A stretch of 8,244 bases of DNA from Treponema sp. (GTDB taxonomy: Bacteria > Spirochaetota > Spirochaetia > Treponematales > Treponemataceae): contig JAAZLA010000122.1 of assembly GCA_012799545.1 (NCBI GenBank), positions 1-8,244 on the forward strand, read 5' to 3'. Below are positions 1-7,403 of this stretch, in pieces (position 1 is the stretch's first letter; every line of letters begins with the position of its first letter). The translations under genes and the position numbers were made by a program. The notes below the pieces were generated by a model, which did no database searches, was not told the origin of the DNA, and saw only the letters and a program-made list of their open reading frames with translations.

Positions 1-1449
1 CAAGTGTATCGCTGGATGCTTTTTCTAGAAAAAAGTAATGAATCAAGTACCGAAAAAAAACCAAGTGAGACAAGGGCTTTTTCTACAAAACTGAGTCTCT
101 CTAATCCTGATTTTCTCTTTCGTTTGAGCGATAGACCTGAAAGCCCTTTGGTTCAAAGCCTTTTTATATCGGTTTTGGAAGGGGAGTTTTTTTCTAAACG
201 TATTTCAATCGATGTGTATGATGGAAACGAATTTATAGGGAGTCTTGAAAAAACGATCTCTGTAAATAGGTCGCTGCCCAAAAAGCCTGAATTTATTTCG
301 TCAACGAAGTCTTTTTATTCTCGAGAGGCTGTTAAATTAAAGCTTAGCCATAATGAAAGCCTCTATTATTTTGTCGATGAGCCAGAAATCTTGCACTTTG
401 ATGATAAAACAGCTTCTTATCAGATAGCAGAAAAAAAAGAGCCGACGCTTGCAGAGTTGCGTTCCGGATATAAAACTAAAGGCTTGGAAATAGAATTTCC
501 CACGCATAGCGAAGCGGTTTTGTATCGTATCTATGCTATTGCGGAAGATAGCGAGGGTAATCTAAGCGATATTGCAAGCTATGAATGTATTGTCGATGCG
601 AATCAGTATTATATCGATCCGCGAAAAAAAACAGAGCAAAGCGCAAAAAATGCTTTCTATCTTGCCGATGGAAGTCCTGATTTCCCTTTTTTTAGTCTAG
701 AAGATGCTTTAAAAAAACTTTCAAACAAAAATGGTATACACTTGCATCTTTTAGGGAACGATGTGATTCAAAACACTTTACAGATAAACCAGGATTTTTC
801 ACTCATTGGGCATAATAATGCAGAATTGCAGCTCGATTCTGATGTTTATCTTGAAGTAAAAGATGCAAAACTGAGCTTTGAATCTGTTTTTTTTACCTCT
901 GACTTTCAAAAGAATTCAAAACAAAGCAAAGAAAAAATATCGTCTTTGGCTTTTCAAAAAAGTCTTTTTTCTCTTAGCGATGCACAAGTGCTTTTTGAAA
1001 ACTGTGATTTTTCTTTTTTCCATCTAGGGAATTTTGTCCTTGCTCAGGCGCGCAATTCTCGTTTAGATTTTTATCATACAAGCTTTGTTTTAGATGCGAA
1101 CAGAGAAGCAGGTTTTATTTCTTTGGTCGACTCTGAATGCAATGTCATTTCCTCTAACATTGTTCTCAGTGCTCCTCGCGGGCTTATGTTTTCTTTGATT
1201 GGTGGTGCTTTGAATCTCTATGAATCGAAGTTTAGTCTTTTCGGTGAAAATTTTCGAGTTGCAGATTTGCTGCATGCTCAGTATTTTTTTGTTGGAAATG
1301 AATTTTTTCAAAGTCCTGCTCCTGCGAACGTGCTCGGCATGACAGCATCGCCTATGCGGGAAATTCCTTTAGATTTATTCTATATTGATTTTAGTTCAAA
1401 ACAAAAGGCCGTTGTGGATAATACCCTTATAAAAAAGGACATTGAATGA
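1..1449 (+). CDS. 5'-truncated protein with C-terminal beta-helix-like repeats, function unknown
   Basis: The reading frame is open to the first base of the window (a Gln codon precedes the GTG at 4), so the true start and any signal peptide probably lie upstream; residue numbers here count from that GTG. I do not recognise the family. Residues about 1-200 look like beta-sandwich or Ig-like material, ending in a YRIYAIAEDSEGNLSD stretch typical of such domains. Residues about 218-240 (ADGSPDFPFFSLEDALKKLS) resemble the entry segment of right-handed parallel beta-helix proteins. Residues about 255-435 then show repeated strands of roughly 23-26 residues (for example VLFENCDFSFF, RLDFYHTSFVL, NVISSNIVLSA, ALNLYESKFSL), as expected for beta-helix coils. 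A surface or periplasmic location is likely but unproven. The stop overlaps the next start as ATGA, implying translational coupling. Confidence 0.8.
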   Translation, partial: QVYRWMLFLEKSNESSTEKKPSETRAFSTKLSLSNPDFLFRLSDRPESPLVQSLFISVLEGEFFSKRISIDVYDGNEFIGSLEKTISVNRSLPKKPEFISSTKSFYSREAVKLKLSHNESLYYFVDEPEILHFDDKTASYQIAEKKEPTLAELRSGYKTKGLEIEFPTHSEAVLYRIYAIAEDSEGNLSDIASYECIVDANQYYIDPRKKTEQSAKNAFYLADGSPDFPFFSLEDALKKLSNKNGIHLHLLGNDVIQNTLQINQDFSLIGHNNAELQLDSDVYLEVKDAKLSFESVFFTSDFQKNSKQSKEKISSLAFQKSLFSLSDAQVLFENCDFSFFHLGNFVLAQARNSRLDFYHTSFVLDANREAGFISLVDSECNVISSNIVLSAPRGLMFSLIGGALNLYESKFSLFGENFRVADLLHAQYFFVGNEFFQSPAPANVLGMTASPMREIPLDLFYIDFSSKQKAVVDNTLIKKDIE

Positions 1450-2678
1450 AAAGGTGGCTATTTCTTTTTCTTTTTTTCTTTACATATAATTCATACGCTC
1501 AGAGTTTCTTTTTAGATACTCTTTTAGAGCTTTCTTCTTACTGGGATTCTTTTATTGGCGCAAAAGAAAAACGAGATAAGTCGACGGAAAGCGACTTGGA
1601 CGCTGCCTCATATGCGGCGCTCTATACTGAAAGCTTTATCGCTTTACTAGAAAGTTTTTTGGACCATAAGCTAGATGTAGAAAATGATGCTCAAAAAAAG
1701 AGAGCTGAAAAAAATGATGATTCTCTTGCAGAGTTGAAAATGCAAAACGAAGACAGAGGCTATGCAGAAGCCTTACTGTATATGGAGCTTTTATTTTATA
1801 CAAGCTATGCTCGAGATTTTTTTATAGAAGCAGACCAAAAACTAAACCAGTTAATAGCAGAAGTTTTTGAAAGAAAATTTACACCAACATATATAGCAGA
1901 AAATGAATATCTATTTCTCTCGCGTTCTTTGTTTTATAGCTTACATGCGCGAATAAAAAAACACGTCTCTTCACATTGGCTTCCTGAATTGCGGGACACT
2001 GAAGTTTTTTTTAAGGCTTCCTTGCGTCGTTTAGATAGCGGTTTAAGCGCAAAAGAAATAAGGGCTAAACAATATTCTGCACTGAGTTCAGTAGAAAGTT
2101 TGTATTCTAACTATCTTGCGTTTCAAAAATCGCAAGATTCTAAAAAACGTTTTTTATTTTCAGAAGAACTATTTTATACTTTCTTAAATACGCCTTCTTT
2201 TTTGTATTATCTTTTTCATATGGAATCTTATTTCCCTCTTCGAGACGCTTTTCTTTCTTCTGCAGAAATATATTTGAAAATTGACCAAGCTACTATAGAC
2301 GCAATAAAAAAAGCAGAATTTGAGTTTTTATATGACACTTCTTTTTCTTTTTTTTATAGATATTTTTACAAAGATTTTTATGCAAAAGTTTCCGACGATA
2401 AACGTAAAGAATCTATTGCCCTTGTGTATAAAATAAATGACTTGTTCTATCAAAGTTTTATCTTCGCTGCAAAATACGGTTTTTCTATCGATGCTGTTTT
2501 AACAGAAGATAATCAACTTTTATATAGCTTGTTTTTATCGGACCCATTTTTACTGAGCCTTTATGACGCCGAAACTATGGGAGCTTTTTGTGACAATCTT
2601 ATTTTTATACAAATGCTCTCTGATATCTATATCAATCGTATAAATAGACTTCCTTCTATTCAAAGGCTTAAGGGGTAG
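1446..2678 (+). CDS. Exported alpha-helical protein of unknown function
   Basis: This encodes a 410-residue protein. The start is supported by an ATGA overlap with the upstream gene and by AAGGA six bases before the ATG. Residues 1-18 form a clear Sec signal peptide: MKR, a hydrophobic run rich in Phe and Leu, then SYA with predicted cleavage before Gln19. The mature protein is rich in Phe, Tyr, Leu, Ser, Lys and Glu and reads as mostly helical, with no catalytic motif, metal site or lipobox that I can recognise. Residues about 55-110 are highly charged (EKKRAEKNDDSLAELKMQ region). It is probably periplasmic or associated with the outer membrane. Its coupling to the beta-helix gene before it and the anchored protein after it suggests the three work as one envelope module. 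This grouping is inferred from gene order only. Confidence 0.85.
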   Translation: MKRWLFLFLFFFTYNSYAQSFFLDTLLELSSYWDSFIGAKEKRDKSTESDLDAASYAALYTESFIALLESFLDHKLDVENDAQKKRAEKNDDSLAELKMQNEDRGYAEALLYMELLFYTSYARDFFIEADQKLNQLIAEVFERKFTPTYIAENEYLFLSRSLFYSLHARIKKHVSSHWLPELRDTEVFFKASLRRLDSGLSAKEIRAKQYSALSSVESLYSNYLAFQKSQDSKKRFLFSEELFYTFLNTPSFLYYLFHMESYFPLRDAFLSSAEIYLKIDQATIDAIKKAEFEFLYDTSFSFFYRYFYKDFYAKVSDDKRKESIALVYKINDLFYQSFIFAAKYGFSIDAVLTEDNQLLYSLFLSDPFLLSLYDAETMGAFCDNLIFIQMLSDIYINRINRLPSIQRLKG

Positions 2679-2680
2679 TT

Positions 2681-3826
2681 ATGGCAAAAAAAAATCCTGT
2701 TTTTCTTTTTTTTATCTCTCTCTCTTTTTTTATCCTTCTTTTTTTTGCTGGATTTTTCGTCTATCAAAAAGAATTCTTTCCTCAATTTAATTTCTGGCTT
2801 AATTCTATTTTTTATAAAGAATCTAAGCCACATGCAGTTTCCTTACCAGAGATAGAGCCCATACGTATTGCATCTGGCGAAATCGGTGAAATGGAGGCAT
2901 TTGCATATAAAATAAGAGATAGTCAATTCCTCATCGATATAGAAGCTTTTTTTCGCGAGGATTTTTTCGATAACACAGATTCTTTTTCTATGAGCTATTC
3001 CGAAGAGCAGAAGACTATGAAGCTTACAGGAATGTTTCAAAGGCTCGATGCGGACTTTGACCCAAAGGATGAGTCAATTCGCTCCTGGACTTCTCTCCAG
3101 GCAGCGCCTCTTAGCGCTCCTTCTTTGTTTCAAGACTCTCTTGTCTTTATCGATACCGATCTCAATCTCATCGTCCTCGACTTAAAAACCGGTGCTCTAA
3201 AACAATCTTTTCCAACACCGGTCTACCCAGCAGGTCTTGCCCTTGCCGTACAAGCACCCCTTTCATTAAGCGGTGTATACAAAAGCGATGACTTAGTTCC
3301 TCAGTATATTATTAAGGCAGCGGATGGAAATGTCTACGCCTTTGCTTTTTTTGATCCTCTCTTGTATGAAGATGTAAAAACTAAAATCTCGCTTATCTCC
3401 GATGAAAAAAATAAACATCCTTTTTGGCCTTCTAAGGAAGTAGAAAAATCCATGATGGAAGCGACTGCAACTTGGGCGCAGTATGCTGTCGAGCCAGACT
3501 TCATTGAACCGAAACTGCTTCCGAGTGATGGATCACTTCTTCGAGTTAATGCAGAAGGTATTTCTGTTTTTGCTCTTATGTTCAAAGAAGAAGGGCAATA
3601 CCAGATGGGTATGAGCGATGCGAGTTCTCTTTTTATTAGCGCGGATGCCCTTGCTTGTTTTTTTTCACAGACAGGGGAGCTGCTCTCCGTTTCTGTCGAT
3701 TATGAATCTCATAAACCGCAGGTACAAGTACTTTTAGAAGCTGATACCTTGTATTATATCGTTCTTGCAAATAAGGGGGAGCTTCCCCTAAACGATGTTT
3801 ATTTTTCCTACAAGAAAATAAAATAA
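2681..3826 (+). CDS. Membrane-anchored extracytoplasmic protein, possible beta-propeller element
   Basis: This encodes a 381-residue protein starting two bases after the previous stop, with AAGGGG five bases before the ATG. Residues about 8-28 form one very hydrophobic segment (Phe, Leu, Ser, Ile) after MAKKNP, best read as an uncleaved signal anchor with the rest outside the cytoplasm. No lipobox cysteine is visible. Residues about 145-180 (SLFQDSLVFIDTDLNLIVLD then LKTGALKQSF) resemble one blade of a PQQ-type beta-propeller repeat, but a full set of blades is not obvious. The C-terminus (VLLEADTLYYIVLANKGELP) looks like a beta-sandwich edge. No enzyme motif was recognised. The anchor is encoded by long T, TC and A tracts that could be slippage-prone. 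It is probably co-expressed with the two genes before it and with rnhB after it. Confidence 0.85.
   Translation: MAKKNPVFLFFISLSFFILLFFAGFFVYQKEFFPQFNFWLNSIFYKESKPHAVSLPEIEPIRIASGEIGEMEAFAYKIRDSQFLIDIEAFFREDFFDNTDSFSMSYSEEQKTMKLTGMFQRLDADFDPKDESIRSWTSLQAAPLSAPSLFQDSLVFIDTDLNLIVLDLKTGALKQSFPTPVYPAGLALAVQAPLSLSGVYKSDDLVPQYIIKAADGNVYAFAFFDPLLYEDVKTKISLISDEKNKHPFWPSKEVEKSMMEATATWAQYAVEPDFIEPKLLPSDGSLLRVNAEGISVFALMFKEEGQYQMGMSDASSLFISADALACFFSQTGELLSVSVDYESHKPQVQVLLEADTLYYIVLANKGELPLNDVYFSYKKIK
2686..2746 (+). repeat. Simple-sequence tract (A9, T8, (TC)5, T7, T8) at the start of the anchored-protein gene
   Basis: Immediately after the start codon lie nine consecutive A (2686-2694), then T8 (2706-2713), five TC units (2715-2724), T7 (2725-2731) and T8 (2739-2746). 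The tract encodes Lys codons and the Phe/Leu/Ser membrane anchor, so amino-acid demand and AT bias can explain much of it. Runs of this length at codons 2-5 are nevertheless potential sites for polymerase slippage. Confidence 0.5.
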
Positions 3827-3828
3827 CT

Positions 3829-4458
3829 ATGACGAGTCAAAAAGATTTGTTTACAAACCAAATACATAATCTAAGTCTTTGTTCCGTTTGCGGGATTGAT
3901 GAAGCTGGTCGAGGTCCACTTGCAGGTCCTGTTACCGCCGCTGCTGTGGTTTTAAATGAAGATTTTCCCATTGCCCTTCTTCAGGATTCAAAAAAGCTCG
4001 GAGAAAAAAAACGATTAGAAATTGAAGTTCTTATAAAAGAGCAGGCGCTCTCCTGGGCTGTTGCTGTCATCGATCATAATATCATCGATGAAATAAATAT
4101 TTTACAAGCGACTCTCCTTGCTATGGAGGAGGCTTTTTTTTCCATGCACAAAAAAAATGCAGAGCTTTCTTTAGATACAATCATAGTTGATGGAAATAAA
4201 ATCCCCCAAAAATTGTCTGCATTTCAAAATAAAAAAATCGATTGCCTTGCTATTCCAAAGGCAGATGCGAATTATCCTTCTGTTATGGCTGCATCTATTC
4301 TCGCTAAAAATGAACGAGATCGAATAATGTGCTCCTACGCGAAACTCTATCCTGACTATTTGTATGAGCAACACAAAGGCTACCCGACAAAGCAACACCG
4401 AGAAATATGTAAAACAAAAGGTCCTTCTCCTATTCAAAGAAAAACCTTTCGTTTTTAA
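3829..4458 (+). CDS. rnhB: Ribonuclease HII
   Basis: The 209-residue product has the usual RNase HII length. The enzyme cleaves the RNA strand of RNA-DNA hybrids and removes single ribonucleotides misincorporated in DNA, in the cytoplasm. Family signatures are all visible: GIDEAGRGPLAGP at residues 22-34 with catalytic Asp24 and Glu25 and the GRG loop that reads the ribonucleotide 2'-OH; IIVDGN at 118-123 with Asp121; KADANYPSVMAASILAK at 144-160 with Asp146; and HKGYPTKQH at 182-190. These are the four expected acidic metal ligands. The gene starts two bases after the preceding stop with only a weak AAGAA upstream, so translation is probably coupled. It ends 15 bp from the convergent pspC gene without a convincing terminator. 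The link to the envelope genes is probably positional rather than functional. Confidence 0.97.
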   Translation: MTSQKDLFTNQIHNLSLCSVCGIDEAGRGPLAGPVTAAAVVLNEDFPIALLQDSKKLGEKKRLEIEVLIKEQALSWAVAVIDHNIIDEINILQATLLAMEEAFFSMHKKNAELSLDTIIVDGNKIPQKLSAFQNKKIDCLAIPKADANYPSVMAASILAKNERDRIMCSYAKLYPDYLYEQHKGYPTKQHREICKTKGPSPIQRKTFRF

Positions 4459-4473
4459 TGTTTTTGTGTTTTA

Positions 4474-4674
4474 CTAGTCCATATCTCCTGGTTTTTCAGG
4501 GATAATAATTGCTGCAATGATATAGGCTAAAAGTCCAGAGCCCACACCTGCAACACTTAAAAACACAACAGCGAGTCGTATGAGGGTAGGATCAACTGAA
4601 AAATATTCAGCAACTCCACCACATACGCCACAAAGCATTTTGTTTCTTGATTTATACAATCGTTTTTCACTCAT
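4474..4674 (-). CDS. Small PspC-domain membrane protein
   Basis: The 66-residue product is essentially one PspC domain. The N-terminus KRLYKSRNKMLCGVCGGVAE is the family hallmark (basic start, then CGVxGGxAEYF), followed by VDPTLIRLAVVFL and a hydrophobic segment at about residues 33-58 that ends in IIIPEKP. In proteobacteria PspC is an inner-membrane partner of the phage-shock response; stand-alone single-domain homologues are widespread and mostly uncharacterised, so the membrane-stress role is only inferred from the family. The start is well supported by GAGGAGG at 4680-4686, five bases upstream of the ATG. The gene lies 19 bp downstream of the stop of a probable gene remnant on the same strand, and it converges with rnhB. 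No pspA or pspF partner lies in the window. Confidence 0.93.
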   Translation of the reverse strand: MSEKRLYKSRNKMLCGVCGGVAEYFSVDPTLIRLAVVFLSVAGVGSGLLAYIIAAIIIPEKPGDMD

Positions 4675-4693
4675 TATTTCCTCCTCGTTTTTT

Positions 4694-4915
4694 TTAGAAG
4701 CTGTTTTGACTGCTTCCAGCTTTTAAGCTATCATTTTTATAGCCTTGGTCTTTTTCAACTCCAAGGGGTAGTGCACCGCTTGGAGTGTTGAGTCCTGCAA
4801 TTGTTCGAGCAAGGGCATGAATAGAGCGTTTCTAATTGGTTCCATTTGAATATCGTACTTCTTCTTGCAGACCCTTTGTAAAAGATGCTCTAAGCTTTGC
4901 TGCTTGTTGTGATCG
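4694..4915 (-). pseudogene. Probable remnant of a gene's 3' end upstream of pspC
   Basis: On the minus strand one frame reads as plausible protein from 4915 down to a TAA at 4694-4696, interrupted by a single in-frame TAG at 4832-4834. Before the TAG it reads AAKLRASFTKGLQEEVRYSN and beyond; after it come KRSIHALARTIAGLNTPSGA and LPLGVEKDQGYKNDSLKAGS, ending in QNSF. The composition (Gly, Ala, Thr, Lys, balanced third positions) looks like a genuine C-terminal region, and continuity on both sides of the TAG suggests one decayed gene. Another TAG (4916-4918) closes the frame upstream and no start with a ribosome site is visible. I do not recognise the family. The alternative is that this is simply a long untranslated leader of pspC. 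A competing 40-codon ATG frame on the same strand looks less protein-like. Confidence 0.45.
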
Positions 4916-4917
4916 CT

Positions 4918-4946
4918 ACTATAGCATTGAATAGATTATATTTCAA
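4918..4946 (-). promoter_or_regulatory. Sigma70-type promoter candidate reading toward pspC
   Basis: On the minus strand TTGAAA (4946-4941) and TATAGT (4923-4918) are separated by exactly 17 bp, each matching its consensus hexamer at five of six positions. Transcription would begin near 4911 and run through the gene remnant into pspC, giving pspC a leader of roughly 235 nt. This is the best promoter match I found in the window. Confidence 0.55.
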
Positions 4947-4998
4947 CTATTTTTAGCTTTAACGTGAAAGTAAAGTGCTCTTCTAGATCTATTTATAC

Positions 4999-5027
4999 TT
5001 GAGTGTAGCAAAAAAGTATTGTAGTAT
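4999..5027 (+). promoter_or_regulatory. Possible promoter for the GH20 gene giving a near-leaderless mRNA
   Basis: TTGAGT (4999-5004) and TAGTAT (5022-5027) are 17 bp apart, each four of six to consensus. The predicted transcription start lies at or within a base or two of the GH20 ATG at 5034, which has no Shine-Dalgarno sequence. A competing -10 element, TATACT at 4994-4999 (five of six), has no clear -35 and would give a leader of about 28 nt. The surrounding 4919-5033 region holds nothing else I can support. Confidence 0.3.
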
Positions 5028-5033
5028 GCAAGT

Positions 5034-6563
5034 ATGATTACACATACTTCTTTTATTCCTGCGGTGCAAAATTTGTCTACCGAAACAGGATGGGTGGAAA
5101 CACGAAATGCGCTCATACATTTTGAGCCGATGTTTGAACGGCTTAGTTTTTTGGCTAAGGAACAATTATCAAAAGCTGGTTTACTTTCTTCTGTACAATC
5201 GCCAAACCAGGCTGAACTTTTTGTACAAGGTTCTGTATTAAAAATATATTTACAAGAAGATAAAAATATTGTCCATGATGAAGGGTATGAGCTTTTTATT
5301 AGTGGTAAAACTGCAAAATTAAAGGCAAAAACTGAAGCTGGAATGTTTTATGCTTTGCAAACGCTTCGTCAGCTCGTATATAGCTCAGAGGCAAAAATAC
5401 CCTATATCACCGTAAAAGATTATCCTGCCTTTGAATGGCGTGGTTTTATGCTCGACACAAGTCGCCACTACTATAGCGCAGATTTTATAAAAAAAATGAT
5501 TGACCTTGCCTCTTTTCATAAACTCAATCGTTTTCACTGGCATCTCACCGATGACCAAGGGTGGAGATTGCCGGTAAAAGCTTATGAAAAGCTCACTGAA
5601 GTGGGGGCATGGAGAGATGACCCACGTTATTCTTGGGGAGCAATAAAAGGTGGCTTTTATAGCGAAGAAGAAATAAAATCCGTAGTTGCCTATGCTCGTG
5701 AGCGTCATGTCATTGTTGTGCCTGAAATAGAAACCCCAGGACATGCGAGTGCAATTTTGGCGAGTTATCCAGAGCTAGGATGTACGGGTGGTCCCTATGC
5801 TGTTGAAACACGCTACGGTATTTTTAAGGAAGTGCTTTGTGCAGGCAATGATGCTGTATTTAGCATGTTAGAAAAAGTTTTCGATACTGTTTGCGAGCTT
5901 TTTCCTGGTCCCTATGTGCATATTGGAGGGGATGAGTGCCCTCACGAAAGATGGGAAGAATGCCCAAAATGTCAAAAGCGTATCAAAGATGAGGGCTTAG
6001 AAAATGCAAGTGAATTGCAAAGTTGGATAACAGTTAAAGTTTCAAAAATGCTCGAAGAACGTGGAAAAATCCCTATTGGCTGGGATGAGGTTTTAGATGG
6101 CACAGAAAAACTTGGGCTTCCAAAAAATGTTGTCGTTCAATCATGGCGGGGAGTAGAGGGAGGCATTAAGGCTTCATCTCTTGGTCATAAGGTTATAATG
6201 TCTCCTTTAACTGACGGCTGCTACCTTGACTACAAACATTTTGATACTGAAGAAGAACCTGGAATGCATAAGGTTACGACTGTTGCGGACTCTTATAATT
6301 ATTCACCGATAAAACCAGAGATGACAAAAGAGCAAAGAGAAAATGTGCTCGGCGGACAGGGAAATATCTGGACTGAAGTAATGTACGCATCTAAAATAGC
6401 GGAGTATATGGCCTTTCCTCGTTTATCTGCTATCTCTGAATCCTTGTGGCTTGGAGAGGAGAAAAAAGATTTTATCTCTTTTGCAAAACGCTTGGTAAAA
6501 CATAAACAAAGACTTGATCGCTTAAATGTACTGTATTATAAGGGGCAATTATCTGCCCAGTAG
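5034..6563 (+). CDS. Cytoplasmic beta-N-acetylhexosaminidase, glycoside hydrolase family 20
   Basis: The 509-residue enzyme should release terminal beta-linked GlcNAc or GalNAc from glycans or oligosaccharides by substrate-assisted catalysis. Residues about 10-125 form the GH20b-type N-terminal domain; the catalytic barrel follows, beginning around DYPAFEWRGFMLDTSRHYYS (129-148). Diagnostic motifs are HWHLTDDQGWRLP (168-180), VVPEIETPGHASA (228-240) and HIGGDEC (296-302), where Asp300 orients the substrate acetamido group and Glu301 is the acid/base. IGWDE (348-352), VVQSWRG (367-373) and GNIWTE (443-448) supply the usual active-site aromatic residues. No signal peptide or anchor is present, so it probably works on imported sugars or recycled wall fragments. 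The ATG has no clear ribosome site. It stands alone, divergent from the pspC unit and convergent with nrdG, with 63 bp and no evident terminator between the latter two. Confidence 0.95.
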   Translation: MITHTSFIPAVQNLSTETGWVETRNALIHFEPMFERLSFLAKEQLSKAGLLSSVQSPNQAELFVQGSVLKIYLQEDKNIVHDEGYELFISGKTAKLKAKTEAGMFYALQTLRQLVYSSEAKIPYITVKDYPAFEWRGFMLDTSRHYYSADFIKKMIDLASFHKLNRFHWHLTDDQGWRLPVKAYEKLTEVGAWRDDPRYSWGAIKGGFYSEEEIKSVVAYARERHVIVVPEIETPGHASAILASYPELGCTGGPYAVETRYGIFKEVLCAGNDAVFSMLEKVFDTVCELFPGPYVHIGGDECPHERWEECPKCQKRIKDEGLENASELQSWITVKVSKMLEERGKIPIGWDEVLDGTEKLGLPKNVVVQSWRGVEGGIKASSLGHKVIMSPLTDGCYLDYKHFDTEEEPGMHKVTTVADSYNYSPIKPEMTKEQRENVLGGQGNIWTEVMYASKIAEYMAFPRLSAISESLWLGEEKKDFISFAKRLVKHKQRLDRLNVLYYKGQLSAQ

Positions 6564-6626
6564 AGGTACTATTAACTGCTTATCTATGAGCTTGTATGAC
6601 TATATGATTCCACGAGGGCTTGATCT

Positions 6627-7382
6627 TTAACGAAGAGCAGCCTTTGGTATGATTAATTGAGCTTGGTGAATTATTGCATCAAGCTCTTTTTTTTCATAGG
6701 CTTCTATATTGTTATATGCGGGGTCTATACATGAATCATTTCGAAACTCCGCAAAAAACCACGAAGCGTCTTTGGGTAAAAGATGGGCTATTTCTTTGAC
6801 ATCTTCTGCGTTTACAAGACCTGGAACAAGAACGGTTCTAAATTCTCTTTTCTCTGAAGGAAGAGAGGCGAGAATCTCTATAGAGCGTTGTATTTTTTCT
6901 CCAGCACTTTCTTCTCCCATAGGAGCATGGGCGCCACCGAGTAAGTGATATTTTTCAGGTTTTGTTTTAATATCGAGGGCAATATAGTCTGGCGAAATCT
7001 TCGGGTTGGCAAGTATCGATTCAAGGTAGCTCGGTTTCATGCCATTGGTGTCAAGCTTTGTTTTATAGCCTATTTCCTTTGCCTCTTTCAATAGATGGGG
7101 AAGGTAGGGAGAAATGCTCGGTTCTCCGCCTGAAATAACAAAGCCCGAGAGTACCTTTTTTCTTTTTTCTAAATGGGCAATCACTTCATTGAAGCTAAAG
7201 GCTTCTTCTTCATTAAGTTTTCCAGTTACAAGGTCTATATTGTAACAATAGGGGCAGCGTAAATTACAGCCGTGTAAAAATAAGGCTGCAGAAATGCACC
7301 CGGGAAAATCTACAGTACTTGTTTTAATGAGGGAGCCTATTTTTCGGTTTTTATTGATTGAAGGAAAGCTTTGTGTATCCAT
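6627..7382 (-). CDS. nrdG: Anaerobic ribonucleotide reductase activating enzyme (radical SAM, NrdG2-like)
   Basis: The 251-residue product is a glycyl-radical activase: it uses a [4Fe-4S] cluster and S-adenosylmethionine to abstract hydrogen from the radical glycine of class III ribonucleotide reductase. Cluster ligands are in CNLRCPYC (Cys39, Cys43, Cys46); FVISGGEPS (81-89) holds the GGEP SAM-binding motif, and TKLDTNG (108-114) and YIALDIKT (133-140) are typical of the barrel. The near-N-terminal LIKTSTVDFPG is characteristic of NrdG2-type activases, and the length is slightly above usual. The role is backed by nrdD and the glycyl-radical fusion gene upstream on the same strand; a pyruvate formate-lyase activase is the main alternative. 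No Shine-Dalgarno sequence precedes the ATG and an in-frame stop excludes a much earlier start. A long inverted repeat sits 21 bp upstream of it. Confidence 0.9.
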   Translation of the reverse strand: MDTQSFPSINKNRKIGSLIKTSTVDFPGCISAALFLHGCNLRCPYCYNIDLVTGKLNEEEAFSFNEVIAHLEKRKKVLSGFVISGGEPSISPYLPHLLKEAKEIGYKTKLDTNGMKPSYLESILANPKISPDYIALDIKTKPEKYHLLGGAHAPMGEESAGEKIQRSIEILASLPSEKREFRTVLVPGLVNAEDVKEIAHLLPKDASWFFAEFRNDSCIDPAYNNIEAYEKKELDAIIHQAQLIIPKAALR

Positions 7383-7403
7383 ATTGTTTTTATTTGTAAC
7401 TAT

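Noticed and set aside
4440..4456. AAAAAC/GTTTTT hairpin at the end of rnhB as a terminator
   Set aside because: Only six pairs with a single G-C pair; too weak to be an intrinsic terminator.
4734..4853. 40-codon ATG frame on the minus strand inside the gene remnant
   Set aside because: No ribosome site is visible and the alternative frame has more protein-like composition, so this is probably a shadow.
5385..5744. Open frame antisense to the GH20 gene
   Set aside because: It lies entirely within a well-supported catalytic domain, has no ribosome site and reads as non-protein-like sequence.
6564..6626. Terminator between the convergent GH20 and nrdG genes
   Set aside because: No stem-loop with an adjacent T run was found on either strand.
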